Source: Candidatus Woesearchaeota archaeon
GTDB taxonomy: Archaea; Nanobdellota; Nanobdellia; SCGC-AAA011-G17; JAPLZO01
DNA: 11,073 nt
Assembly: GCA_026394995.1 (NCBI GenBank)
Contig: JAPLZO010000037.1
Span: 1-11,073, forward strand
Reading direction: 5' to 3'
The position numbers were made by a program, and so were the translations under genes. The first letter of the stretch is position 1; each line of letters opens with the position of its first letter. Positions 1-8,204 of this stretch are shown here, piece by piece. The notes beneath the pieces are model-generated. The model had not been told where the DNA came from and searched no databases. It worked only from the letters and a program-made list of their open reading frames with translations.

Positions 1-495
1 AAAACACAAGCAGTAGCAAGAGGTTTAGAAAATGTTTATCCAATTACTACAATGGTAGATGATAAAAGAACTCAATGGGCCGATGCTCAATTTGATACAT
101 ACAAGAAAATTATTGATGATGAAATAGAAACTATTAAACAAGCATCTAAAAAATATAAAGGAATTAAATTTGGTGCAGAAATGCCTTTTGGTAAAGGTGC
201 TATATCTAACATGAAAGATAGTGCTCCTAAAATATGGAATTATCTTAATACAAAACTTGCTGAAATTGGTATTGATAATACAGGTGATATACCTACAGTT
301 ATTGATCAATCAGTTACACAATCAAATATAACATTTGATGAATTAACAGAATTCACTGATGAAAGAAAGCAAGAAATAATCATTAACTTTGCAGCTAAAC
401 ATAAAATGTCTGAAGAAGAAGCTGAGAATTATATTAATGAATCTTTAGCTAAAGACAAAGAAAATACAATTAACAAATTAAAAGAATGTTACTAA
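1..495 (+). CDS. Unidentified phage protein, C-terminal part (gene starts before the window)
   Basis: The frame is open to the left edge, so the visible 164 residues are a C-terminal part; the ATG at 52 is probably internal because residues before it (QAVARGLENVYPITTM) read like normal protein. The chain is charged and mostly helical. It contains a glycine-rich stretch, FGKGAISNMKD, followed by APKIWNYLN. From memory, a G-x-G-x-A ... AP-x-x-x-x-YL pattern occurs in small uncharacterised domains of phage proteins, but I cannot name the family and assign no function. The tail (residues ~118-164) is rich in Glu and Lys and looks helical. The stop TAA (493-495) is separated by one base from the ATG of the giant gene, so the two are almost certainly cotranscribed and translationally coupled. 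Confidence 0.75.
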   Translation, partial: KTQAVARGLENVYPITTMVDDKRTQWADAQFDTYKKIIDDEIETIKQASKKYKGIKFGAEMPFGKGAISNMKDSAPKIWNYLNTKLAEIGIDNTGDIPTVIDQSVTQSNITFDELTEFTDERKQEIIINFAAKHKMSEEEAENYINESLAKDKENTINKLKECY

Positions 496-496
496 T

Positions 497-3400
497 ATGG
501 CATGTATAAACCCAAATACCCCAGAATTTAAAGCTGCTCTTGAAAGAGCAGGTGGTAATCCAATGTTAGCTGAAATAGAACTTAGTAAAAGTTTAGAAGT
601 TAAACCAGATATACAATATCAACTTACATCTCAAGAAATAAAAGAAGCTGATAAAAAATTAGATGCAAAGCTTTTAAATTTTTTATCTAAATATGGAGTT
701 CAATCTAAAGAAATAAATAATTTTAAAGAAAGATGGGGTGTAGATGCATTGGGTGCTACAGATGTTCTTAATAAGATTATATATCATTCTGTAGAAAAGA
801 AACTTGATACAATACCAGAAGAAGCTGCTCATATGGTTGTAATGTTAATGGGTCAAACCCACCCGTTAATAAGAGATTTAATGGATAACATTAAAGATTG
901 GTCAGGATATCAAGCTGTTTATGATGAATACATGCCTATTTATAATAATGAAAAACAAGTTAAAGTAGAAGCTTTAGGTAAACTTGTTACAGAATCATTA
1001 TTACAAAAATGGACAGGTAAAACAAAAGAAGAAAGAAATTTACTTCAAAAAATATTAGAAGCAGTAAGTGAATTTTTAAATAATCTTACAAAACCATTTG
1101 TAATAAAAGAAGGAAGTTATTTTAAAGATGCTGCTGATAAAATAGCAGTTAATGTGTTAAATGAAAATGAAGCTTTTATTGGTTCCCCAACATCTAAAAT
1201 TGAAAAATTAAATTATGAACAAGCTGTATCTGGAAATAAACTTGCCAAAAATATAATTGATACTTATTCAGGTAAAAAATTTAGATTTAAATTAGTAGGG
1301 AGTTTAGCTATTGCTGGACAAGGAGAAGATATATTTAGATCAAGTAAAACACCAATACATGATTTAGATTTTATTGTTAATAATGATGATTTAGAAACAG
1401 GTCTTGAAAAATACAATAGACTTGTTGATTATATGAATCAAATTAATGCTGTACCTATTCATGGTGGTTGGGAAAATAAACAAAAAACATATACAACATA
1501 TGCTTATTTAATTCCAAAAGAAGGATATAAATTTAGCAATATAGAAAGAAATAATAGAGATAATCTATATAAATATACAATACTTGATGAAAATGATAAT
1601 ATAGTTGCTAATGTTAAACTTGTTTCACCTAAAGTAACAGTTTTTACAGATAAAAATGATAAAGTTTTAACTGATGAAAAAATAAATAGTTTATCACAAC
1701 TTCATATTCCAGTTGATTTTTTTGTTTATAATGTAGATTCTAAGAAGCAGTATAAAGATATATTTTCATCTATTCAAGATATATATTTTGGTAAACTTTC
1801 TCTTTCACCTCACGGAGCAGATGAAAGAATGTTTCAACGTGAAAAAGATCAAGAAGATTATAGAACATCTAATTTTAAAAATAGAAATATAGAAAAAAAT
1901 GAATTTTTATATTTCCAACTAAAAAAACAATCTACTGAAAAACTTTCTGACAAAGTTATAAAACCTATAGGTGAAGAATCTAATTTACAATATCAATTTA
2001 AAGTTGTATCAAACTTATATAATAATTTAGATAAAATAAATAAACTTTGGAAACAAATAGGTAATAATAATACATTCTGGAATAAAATACAACAAGATTT
2101 TCAAATACCTAAAGATCAAATTAACTTATTAAAAGAATCAGAAGGTAATACTATTGAAGAAAAGCTTACATCATTTGCTGCTAATTATAGTTATGCTATT
2201 GAGATTAACACTGCTAAAGAAACTATAATAAAAAGACAATCTTTTGATGGTGATGAAAGAGAGTTTATTAATGATTATGGAGATAATTATATAGCTACTT
2301 CTTCAGCTACACAAGAAGGTTATGATTATTTTAAAAATGATAATGAAATTACAAAAAATGATTTTGATAAAGCTTATAATGAACATTTAAAAGAAAATAA
2401 TACAGATAAACAAAATACTCAATACTATTCTAACCTAACAGTTCCAGGAGGTACTAATTATACAGAGAATGAAATAGCTACACCAGCTATTACACCAAGT
2501 ATAAAAGGACATGCTCAATTTGCTACAGACAAAGGTATAGGATGGTTTCGTTCAGATGATAGACAAGTTAATCTTGGAGGAGCAGAGTTATCAGAAGAAT
2601 ATGCACCAGATATTGAACAATTATCAAATGGTAAGTGGGAAGTCTCTTATATGCCAATTACAGGTGGTAGAAAACTTGAATTTTTTAAAACTGAGCAAGA
2701 AGCTAAAGACTTTGTAAAAAGTATTACTAAAACTTCTGATGAAAAAACTCGTAGAATACTAGAAGTACAATCTGATTTATTTCAGAAGGGTAGAGATCAA
2801 GAAGATTTAATAGGTGTAAAATTTAGTGATAAAGAAAAATTAGTTGCACAAACAAATAGCGGTAAAGATTATATTCATTATCTTTCAGAGTTTACTTATA
2901 ATGGAGATATTTATAAAAAAACAGTAGAACAAAAAGGTCAATATAAAAATGGGGAATTTATTTCTATTGAGAAATTTACTAATGCTAAAAAAGATTATGT
3001 AGAAGAACAATATAATAAAATTAAACCTGAAACAAAAACAACTAATAATTTCCTACAACTATTAAATAAAGGATCTAACTGGGTGACATTCTTTGTTAAA
3101 TCTATTATACAGGATTCTGTTAAGAAGGGATATGAAAAAGTGCTATTTCCTAGCGGTAATACAGCTAGTAAAGTTGAAGGTCATACTACTTTAGAAGAGT
3201 TTAAGAAACAAAAAGAAGATAGGATTAAAGAACTTGAAGAAAGTACTTCTTTTATGCAAAAACAGATTGATAATTATTCATCTATTAAAAAAATAGGAGA
3301 TAGTTATACTACTTTAGGTTTATATGGAGATAAAGAATTAAAAAATATAGACACTAAAGAGAAATTTGATAATGTTATAAATCATAAAACAGGTTTACAA

Positions 3401-6400
3401 AAAAGTGTAGATAATAATAATACTGAAATAACTCGACTTAAACAAGAACTTGAAAGAGTTGAGACAGAAGGATTTGGTGCTTTAAAACCTATATTTAATT
3501 TCTATGAAAATACTGTAGCTAATGTTCTTAAGAAACAATATGGTAAAGAGAATGTAAAACAAGTTACAGATGAATATGGTAACACTTGGAATGAGATAGA
3601 AATTAAAGAAGAAAATAAACAAGAAATATATCTTCAAAAAGAATCTCAATCTGAACAAAAACCTTCTGAAAATATTGATAATAAAATAAAAAGTTTTTTA
3701 GCATCAATAGGAGTGAATATTAAAGTTGTTCAAGATCTTACAGATAGTAAAGGAAATAAACTATCAGGTATTGCTGTTGCTGATATGCTTAATAAAATCA
3801 TACAAGTGGTAGATGGTAAAGCAGATATAACAACATTATCAGAAGAAGCAGCTCACTTTTTTGTAGAAATGCTTGGTGAAAGCAATCCTCTGTATAAACA
3901 AATGTTTGATAAAATTACAAGTTATAAAATATATTCTGAAACAGTTGATCAATATAGAAACAATAAAGCTTATAAAAATGCAGATGGCACATTAAATATA
4001 AACAAACTCAAGAAAGAAGCAATTGGTAAACTTATAATGACACACATTATTAAGAATGAAACAAATAATGAAAATAAAGATAAAATAAATTCAGCTAAAT
4101 CTTGGTGGGCTAAATTATTAGAATGGATTAAAAATGTTTTTAAACAAACTTCAACTAATCCTTTTGCAGAAGCAGCACAAAAAATAATAAATAATGATAT
4201 TTCAGATTTAAATCTAGATGTAGAAAGTAATGAAACTTATTTCCAACTAGAAGCTCAATCTGGAATTGAAAAAGTTATAAAAGATCAAAATGTTATAAAA
4301 CTAGATGAAAGTATAAATCCAAAAACAGGTGAGAAAAAACACACTTACACTGAAAATGGAAAAGACATCATTGACAAAAATGGTAATCCTAGAAGTGTAA
4401 CAAATAATGTGGTTGATCCATGGTATAAAAATAGATTTCCAACTGATTCAAGAACAACTATTAGAAAAATAATTGATGAATTTTCAGCTGAAAAAGGTAC
4501 AGATATACATGCTGATTTAGAAAGTATACTAAGAAGATTTGTTGATAAAAATGGTGATATAAAAGCTACACCAAGTCCTATATCTAAAATAAAAACAAAT
4601 GATGTTATTTATGCCAAGTTAGAACAATATGTCATGTCTCTACTTAATGAATTTAAAGGTAAACCAGGAACTAAATTTTTAGCTGAAGTTAGATTGTATA
4701 ATAGAAAAAGAAATCTTCCAGGTACTATAGATTTATTAATAATGGAACCAGATGGAACTACACATATTTATGATTGGAAAAGTCAACAAATAAATAAAGA
4801 TCAAACAGAATTAAAGTGGTTTAAACCTTTAGCCTATAGAATTCAATTAGGAGAATATAAAAAAATCTTAATGGAAGAATATGGTATATATAAGTTTGGT
4901 AAAATAAGAGCTATACCAATAGCAACTAAGTATACAATTGCTAATGTAAATGGTAAATTAACACCAACAGGTCTTAAAGATATTGAAATGGAATATGATA
5001 TTAAAAATATTCCAACAGATAAAAATTATTTACTTCCTGTTGTTATGCTTGATGAATCTACAAATGATCCTAAACTTGATTCATTAATTGCAAAACTTAA
5101 TGCTGTATATGAAAAGATTTCAATAGGTGATGTACAAGAATCTGAAAAAGCATTTAAACATGATGAACTTAATATTCTAAAAAAAGCTATAAATGATCTT
5201 CACATTAGAAAAGACATGACAGTGTTTATAGAAAATGGTTTATATGAAATTAATAAGTATTATAGAAAAATAAAAGATAATACATTTGGTTTAAAAGATA
5301 TTAAAGATTCTTTATTAATATTAAATGTATATGCTGAAGGAAGTGTCTATCTAGAAAAATTATTTGTAGATATTAAAAATCAATTAAAAACAGAAACAAA
5401 TCCTGATATAAAAGAATATTTACAAAATTTACAAGAAGATTTTTTAAAAATGAGTCAAAATGCAAAAGCATTATTGATAGATATTAAAGGTATACCTGGT
5501 GAAAAAAATCCAAGTGGGGTTATGGCAAGATTAGGAAATGAATTTGCACAAGAAGAAGGTATAACAACATTATTAAATCCTGAAGTGCAAATGGATTTTT
5601 GGAAAAGAAACTTTAGATCATTGACTACATTAAGTACAGCAGCAATGAATACATTTGCTAAAATACTAAGAAGAGTACAAGCTCAAAGAAATATAAAAAT
5701 AAAAGATTTAAATAGTAAATTACAGACTCTCAGAAAAGAACATGAAGAATGGGCTAGAAAAAAAGGATTAACTGGAGAAAATATATTTAATCCAATTCTT
5801 GAAATTGATTCTAAAGGTAATTGGAATGGTGATTTTGTTAGAATATATTCAGCAGAGTATTTTAAACTTAGAGATGAAGCTTTAAAAAATGAAGATGTAA
5901 ATTGGATTAAACTAAATACAGATTTTGATAATGATGGTTATAAAAAAGATTTAGAAAATTTCAAAAACAATGTAGAAGAAAGATACCCAGAAAAAAATGA
6001 AAAAACTGAAAGCCGTAAACAAAATTTAATTGAAAGATGGGTAGAAAGACACAGTCCTGATAGTAAAGTGGCTTATCTAAATAAGAAAAACTTTTATATT
6101 AAACCTAAAGCTAAATGGCAAAGTGAAAAATATAAAACAATATATGCCAAAGATTCTTCAGGAAAATATATAAATGAACCTTTAAAAAACACATATGAAT
6201 TTTTTCAAGAATTAATTAAATATTCTTCTAAAATAGGAATGCTAGATAGATATAGTAGTAGATTTATTCCAGGAGTATACCAAAGTGCTATTACAAATAT
6301 AATAGGAAGTTCATTTAAAAACATATATGATATACAAAGTAAATTTGAATCACTAGTAGTAGATTCTGAAGGTGGTTTTGGGAACATTGATCCTTTAACA

Positions 6401-8173
6401 GGAGTTCTCAAAAAACAAATGAAGGTTTATTTTAAAAAAGATCTAGGTGTTCAAAATGAAGATGGTACATTTGATTATTCTAATAAATCAAAAGATCTTT
6501 TTAGTGTATTTTCTATATGGGGTCAGCAAATGTACAACTATGAATCAATGGATTCTATAAGAGATAAATCAGATATTTTATTAGAAATAGAAAAAATCAA
6601 ACCGCGTCTTGAAACTAACATGTGGTCAGTAGTTAAAGATGATAAAACAACAATTGCTGAAAATAGTGTTAATGCTGGTATATTAGAAGATTATATAAAT
6701 TATTATATATATGGTGAAATAAAAGGATCAGATGTTGATAAAGCTGTAACAATTAACGGAAAAGATTATTCATTAAAACAAGCAACTCAAAAAGTAATAA
6801 AAGCAGCCACTTTTAAAACACTGGCTTTAAATTTATTATCAGGAACAGCAACTTTTGTTGGAGGTACAGGTAATGCTTTTTTACAAGCAAGTAAAAAACT
6901 AATATTTACAGAAAAAGATTGGATACAAGGTACTGCTGATTTTACTTCTAATAATGAAGTTACAAGTTTAGGAATTGATTTCTTTGATTTAGGATTAGAT
7001 GATAGAGAAAAAAATGATGTTAGAAATTTATCAACTAGTTGGAAAAAAAGAAATATGAAATGGGATCATTTATTATTTATGCAACATTATGGTGATAAAT
7101 GGGCAACATATCCTGTAGCTGCTGCAATGTTAAGAACATTTATGTTTGATGGAAAAAATATAGTTTCTATTAGAGATTTTGTTAAAAAACAAAATGATTA
7201 TGATAATTTTTATAAGCTTCCTGAAGGTGAAAGAAAAAGAGTACAGAAAAAGATTGATAAAGAAATAGAAGAATTACAAAATACAAAATCTTTAAAAGCT
7301 GTTGGAAAAGTTGAAAATGGTAAATTTTCAATTCCTGGATTAGAACAAGGTAGTGATGCTGCAATTAATTTTAGAGCAGTGGTTCAAAAAACTCTTAAAG
7401 GTGTTATAGGTAATGCCACAAGAGATGATATGACTACATTAAGAATGGGATTAATTGGTCAAGTGTTAATGCAATTTAGGTCATGGATGCCTCAAATGAT
7501 GGCAGAAAGATTTGGTGATATGACTTATGATGTTGATTTAGAAACTTGGCAATATGGTAAAGCAAGATTATTTGTACAACACTTAGTTGATGGAAGAATA
7601 TTACCATTAGTTAAAGAAATGATATTTGGTTTTGGTAACAATACTATTGAAAAAGCTAAAGAAAAATATAAAGAATTTGTTGTTCAATTACTTGCTGAAG
7701 GAAAAATTACAAGTGAGAAAGAATTTATGACAGAAGCTGAATTTGTAGATATGTATATGGGAAATGTAAGATCTATGATGAGAGAAATTTTATTATTAGC
7801 TAGTTTTATGTTTTTACTATTTTTAGGTGCAGGAGATGATGATGATGATGATGAAGATGTTTCAGGATTTAAAAAGTATGCTATAAAAGCATTACAAAAA
7901 TATCAAAATGAATTTTCATTTTATTATTCACCAACAGAATTTACAAAAATGCTTAAAAATCCAGTACCTTTAATTGGAGTTTTAGAAGATTTTGAAAGAT
8001 TTTTAACCCAAGGTATAGGTCAAGTTTATAATTTTGGAATTGGAGATGAAGAAGGAATGGAAAAAAATAAACCTGCTAAATATTTATTTAAACTTTTACC
8101 AATTACAAAAGAAGGATTAAATTTTTATGCTTTATATGATGATGAATTTAGAAAAGAATGGGCAATAAGATAG
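497..8173 (+). CDS. Giant multidomain phage protein (2,558 aa), probably virion-packaged polyvalent protein
   Basis: Single uninterrupted frame from ATG 497 to TAG 8171-8173. Domains seen: EEAAH copy 1 (~50-222; EEAAH 108-112); nucleotidyltransferase-like domain (~240-420; G268-S269, D289-L-D291); 'EIQSD'-like region (~640-1042); EEAAH copy 2 (~1058-1234; EEAAH 1116-1120); PD-(D/E)XK nuclease (~1320-1480; D1412, D1426-W-K1428, Q1450xxxY1454); a long C-terminal region (~1570-2558) of unknown function with a hydrophobic helix at 2431-2445 followed by D2447-D2452. Glu/Lys-rich coiled-coil-like helices lie around 893-1000. Short Q-containing linkers (e.g. YFQL) sit near domain edges. Such chains in phages and conjugative elements ('polyvalent proteins') are thought to be delivered with the DNA and to act on the host; this role here is inferred. 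Placement at the end of a + strand unit facing the nucleotide-metabolism operon suits a late virion gene. No clear ribosome binding site; start chosen by the one-base gap after the upstream stop. Confidence 0.9.
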   Translation: MACINPNTPEFKAALERAGGNPMLAEIELSKSLEVKPDIQYQLTSQEIKEADKKLDAKLLNFLSKYGVQSKEINNFKERWGVDALGATDVLNKIIYHSVEKKLDTIPEEAAHMVVMLMGQTHPLIRDLMDNIKDWSGYQAVYDEYMPIYNNEKQVKVEALGKLVTESLLQKWTGKTKEERNLLQKILEAVSEFLNNLTKPFVIKEGSYFKDAADKIAVNVLNENEAFIGSPTSKIEKLNYEQAVSGNKLAKNIIDTYSGKKFRFKLVGSLAIAGQGEDIFRSSKTPIHDLDFIVNNDDLETGLEKYNRLVDYMNQINAVPIHGGWENKQKTYTTYAYLIPKEGYKFSNIERNNRDNLYKYTILDENDNIVANVKLVSPKVTVFTDKNDKVLTDEKINSLSQLHIPVDFFVYNVDSKKQYKDIFSSIQDIYFGKLSLSPHGADERMFQREKDQEDYRTSNFKNRNIEKNEFLYFQLKKQSTEKLSDKVIKPIGEESNLQYQFKVVSNLYNNLDKINKLWKQIGNNNTFWNKIQQDFQIPKDQINLLKESEGNTIEEKLTSFAANYSYAIEINTAKETIIKRQSFDGDEREFINDYGDNYIATSSATQEGYDYFKNDNEITKNDFDKAYNEHLKENNTDKQNTQYYSNLTVPGGTNYTENEIATPAITPSIKGHAQFATDKGIGWFRSDDRQVNLGGAELSEEYAPDIEQLSNGKWEVSYMPITGGRKLEFFKTEQEAKDFVKSITKTSDEKTRRILEVQSDLFQKGRDQEDLIGVKFSDKEKLVAQTNSGKDYIHYLSEFTYNGDIYKKTVEQKGQYKNGEFISIEKFTNAKKDYVEEQYNKIKPETKTTNNFLQLLNKGSNWVTFFVKSIIQDSVKKGYEKVLFPSGNTASKVEGHTTLEEFKKQKEDRIKELEESTSFMQKQIDNYSSIKKIGDSYTTLGLYGDKELKNIDTKEKFDNVINHKTGLQKSVDNNNTEITRLKQELERVETEGFGALKPIFNFYENTVANVLKKQYGKENVKQVTDEYGNTWNEIEIKEENKQEIYLQKESQSEQKPSENIDNKIKSFLASIGVNIKVVQDLTDSKGNKLSGIAVADMLNKIIQVVDGKADITTLSEEAAHFFVEMLGESNPLYKQMFDKITSYKIYSETVDQYRNNKAYKNADGTLNINKLKKEAIGKLIMTHIIKNETNNENKDKINSAKSWWAKLLEWIKNVFKQTSTNPFAEAAQKIINNDISDLNLDVESNETYFQLEAQSGIEKVIKDQNVIKLDESINPKTGEKKHTYTENGKDIIDKNGNPRSVTNNVVDPWYKNRFPTDSRTTIRKIIDEFSAEKGTDIHADLESILRRFVDKNGDIKATPSPISKIKTNDVIYAKLEQYVMSLLNEFKGKPGTKFLAEVRLYNRKRNLPGTIDLLIMEPDGTTHIYDWKSQQINKDQTELKWFKPLAYRIQLGEYKKILMEEYGIYKFGKIRAIPIATKYTIANVNGKLTPTGLKDIEMEYDIKNIPTDKNYLLPVVMLDESTNDPKLDSLIAKLNAVYEKISIGDVQESEKAFKHDELNILKKAINDLHIRKDMTVFIENGLYEINKYYRKIKDNTFGLKDIKDSLLILNVYAEGSVYLEKLFVDIKNQLKTETNPDIKEYLQNLQEDFLKMSQNAKALLIDIKGIPGEKNPSGVMARLGNEFAQEEGITTLLNPEVQMDFWKRNFRSLTTLSTAAMNTFAKILRRVQAQRNIKIKDLNSKLQTLRKEHEEWARKKGLTGENIFNPILEIDSKGNWNGDFVRIYSAEYFKLRDEALKNEDVNWIKLNTDFDNDGYKKDLENFKNNVEERYPEKNEKTESRKQNLIERWVERHSPDSKVAYLNKKNFYIKPKAKWQSEKYKTIYAKDSSGKYINEPLKNTYEFFQELIKYSSKIGMLDRYSSRFIPGVYQSAITNIIGSSFKNIYDIQSKFESLVVDSEGGFGNIDPLTGVLKKQMKVYFKKDLGVQNEDGTFDYSNKSKDLFSVFSIWGQQMYNYESMDSIRDKSDILLEIEKIKPRLETNMWSVVKDDKTTIAENSVNAGILEDYINYYIYGEIKGSDVDKAVTINGKDYSLKQATQKVIKAATFKTLALNLLSGTATFVGGTGNAFLQASKKLIFTEKDWIQGTADFTSNNEVTSLGIDFFDLGLDDREKNDVRNLSTSWKKRNMKWDHLLFMQHYGDKWATYPVAAAMLRTFMFDGKNIVSIRDFVKKQNDYDNFYKLPEGERKRVQKKIDKEIEELQNTKSLKAVGKVENGKFSIPGLEQGSDAAINFRAVVQKTLKGVIGNATRDDMTTLRMGLIGQVLMQFRSWMPQMMAERFGDMTYDVDLETWQYGKARLFVQHLVDGRILPLVKEMIFGFGNNTIEKAKEKYKEFVVQLLAEGKITSEKEFMTEAEFVDMYMGNVRSMMREILLLASFMFLLFLGAGDDDDDDEDVSGFKKYAIKALQKYQNEFSFYYSPTEFTKMLKNPVPLIGVLEDFERFLTQGIGQVYNFGIGDEEGMEKNKPAKYLFKLLPITKEGLNFYALYDDEFRKEWAIR
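644..1162 (+). repeat. EEAAH domain, copy 1 of an internal duplication in the giant protein
   Basis: Residues ~50-222. The visible landmarks, in order, are LNFLSKYGV, DVLNKII, PEEAAHMVVMLMG with HPL, KVEALGKLV (E158), a helix LLQKILEAVSEFLNN, and FKDAADKI. All recur in the same order in the copy at 3668-4198. The EEAAH helix resembles the HExxH helix of zinc metallopeptidases, and the downstream conserved Glu is placed like a third zinc ligand, but the first His of HExxH is Glu in both copies. Peptidase activity is therefore uncertain. Domain edges are approximate. Confidence 0.7.
1214..1756 (+). other. Nucleotidyltransferase-like domain inside the giant protein
   Basis: Residues ~240-420. 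The segment LVGSLAIAG (G268, S269) followed after 20 residues by HDLDFIV (D289, D291) matches the GS...DxD signature of the Pol-beta/MNT nucleotidyltransferase fold, in which the two Asp bind metal and the GS turn holds the nucleotide triphosphate. A later IPVDFFVYN strand (~405) could carry the third carboxylate. The GS to DxD spacing is longer than in minimal nucleotidyltransferases and closer to AbiEii-like proteins. Substrate is unknown; nucleotidylation of a host protein or RNA is possible. Fold assignment is from motif spacing only. Confidence 0.55.
1901..1933 (+). repeat. Q-containing linker motif, copy after the nucleotidyltransferase domain
   Basis: Codons for residues 469-479, including LYFQLKKQS. 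At DNA level TATTTCCAACTA (1910-1921), six bases, then CAATCT (1928-1933) is identical to 4238-4261 apart from the six-base spacer. The likely explanation is duplication of a linker, or a constrained interdomain sequence. Related protein motifs occur at 608-634 (IQYQLTSQ) and 3623-3652 (IYLQKESQS). Confidence 0.55.
2414..3622 (+). other. 'EIQSD'-like polyvalent-protein region inside the giant protein
   Basis: Residues ~640-1042. Landmarks, in order: GHAQFATDKGIGWFRSDDR, ILEVQSDLFQKGRD, NWVTFFVKSIIQD...KKGYEKVLFPSGNTA, and a final FNFYENTVANVLKKQYGK. From memory these parallel a domain common in large phage and plasmid polyvalent proteins, which reads roughly HxR ... EIQSDWHQ ... W...K..I..A...GYD.I...TG ... 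FYD...... The middle is broken by a lysine-rich helical insertion (~893-1000). The biochemical role of this domain is not known to me. Confidence 0.5.
3668..4198 (+). repeat. EEAAH domain, copy 2 of an internal duplication in the giant protein
   Basis: Residues ~1058-1234. Landmarks: KSFLASIGV, DMLNKII, SEEAAHFFVEMLG with NPL, KKEAIGKLI (E1174), a Trp-rich amphipathic helix WWAKLLEWIKNVF, and FAEAAQKI. They follow the same order and similar spacing as in copy 1 (644-1162), but the sequences have diverged clearly, so the duplication is old or the copies came from different sources. EEAAH and the downstream EA(I/L)GKL are the best-kept parts, which suggests they matter for function. Confidence 0.7.
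4232..4264 (+). repeat. Q-containing linker motif, copy after EEAAH domain 2
   Basis: Codons for residues 1246-1256, ETYFQLEAQSG. It shares TATTTCCAACTA (4238-4249) and CAATCT (4256-4261) with the copy at 1910-1933. It sits between the end of EEAAH copy 2 and the start of the nuclease region, as expected of an interdomain linker. Confidence 0.55.
4454..4936 (+). other. PD-(D/E)XK nuclease domain (RecB/Cas4-like) inside the giant protein
   Basis: Residues ~1320-1480. GTDIHADLE (H1338) opens the fold, then AEVRLY (E1397), GTIDLLI (D1412), IYDWKSQ (D1426-x-K1428) and YRIQLGEYKK (Q1450xxxY1454). This order of His, Asp, DxK and QxxxY is the RecB-family active site found in Cas4, AddB and phage exonucleases, which cut DNA with bound metal. 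All key residues are present, so the domain may be active. Within a protein likely delivered to the host it could attack host DNA or process phage ends; that role is inference. Confidence 0.75.
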
Positions 8174-8204
8174 AAAAAAGGAGTGTGTTACACACTCCTT
8201 TTTT
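8174..8204. terminator. Bidirectional intrinsic terminator between convergent units
   Basis: Six A, then stem GGAGTGTG (8180-8187), loop TTA (8188-8190), perfect complement CACACTCC (8191-8198), then six T. On either strand the stem is followed by a U-run, so it can stop both the giant gene (its TAG ends at 8173) and the opposing operon. The loop TTA is the reverse complement of the TAA stop of the 55-aa gene on the - strand. Confidence 0.92.

Noticed and set aside
25..309. Reverse-strand 94-codon open frame
   Set aside because: Antisense to the first gene, with low-complexity Phe/Ile/Asn composition; a shadow of AT-rich coding DNA.
1901..1933. LYFQ as a true TEV-type protease site
   Set aside because: The resemblance to a potyvirus protease site is coincidental; only the recurrence of the motif within this protein is meaningful.
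5921..5935. DFDND as the DxDxD catalytic motif of a phage RNA polymerase
   Set aside because: No other RNA polymerase motif is visible around it, and the following residues fit an EF-hand-like loop better; the match is too short.
6205..6411. Reverse-strand 68-codon open frame inside the giant gene
   Set aside because: Antisense shadow with no independent start context or recognisable motif; the + strand frame is intact through it.
7182..7364. Reverse-strand 60-codon open frame inside the giant gene
   Set aside because: Antisense shadow with Phe/Leu/His-rich random composition.
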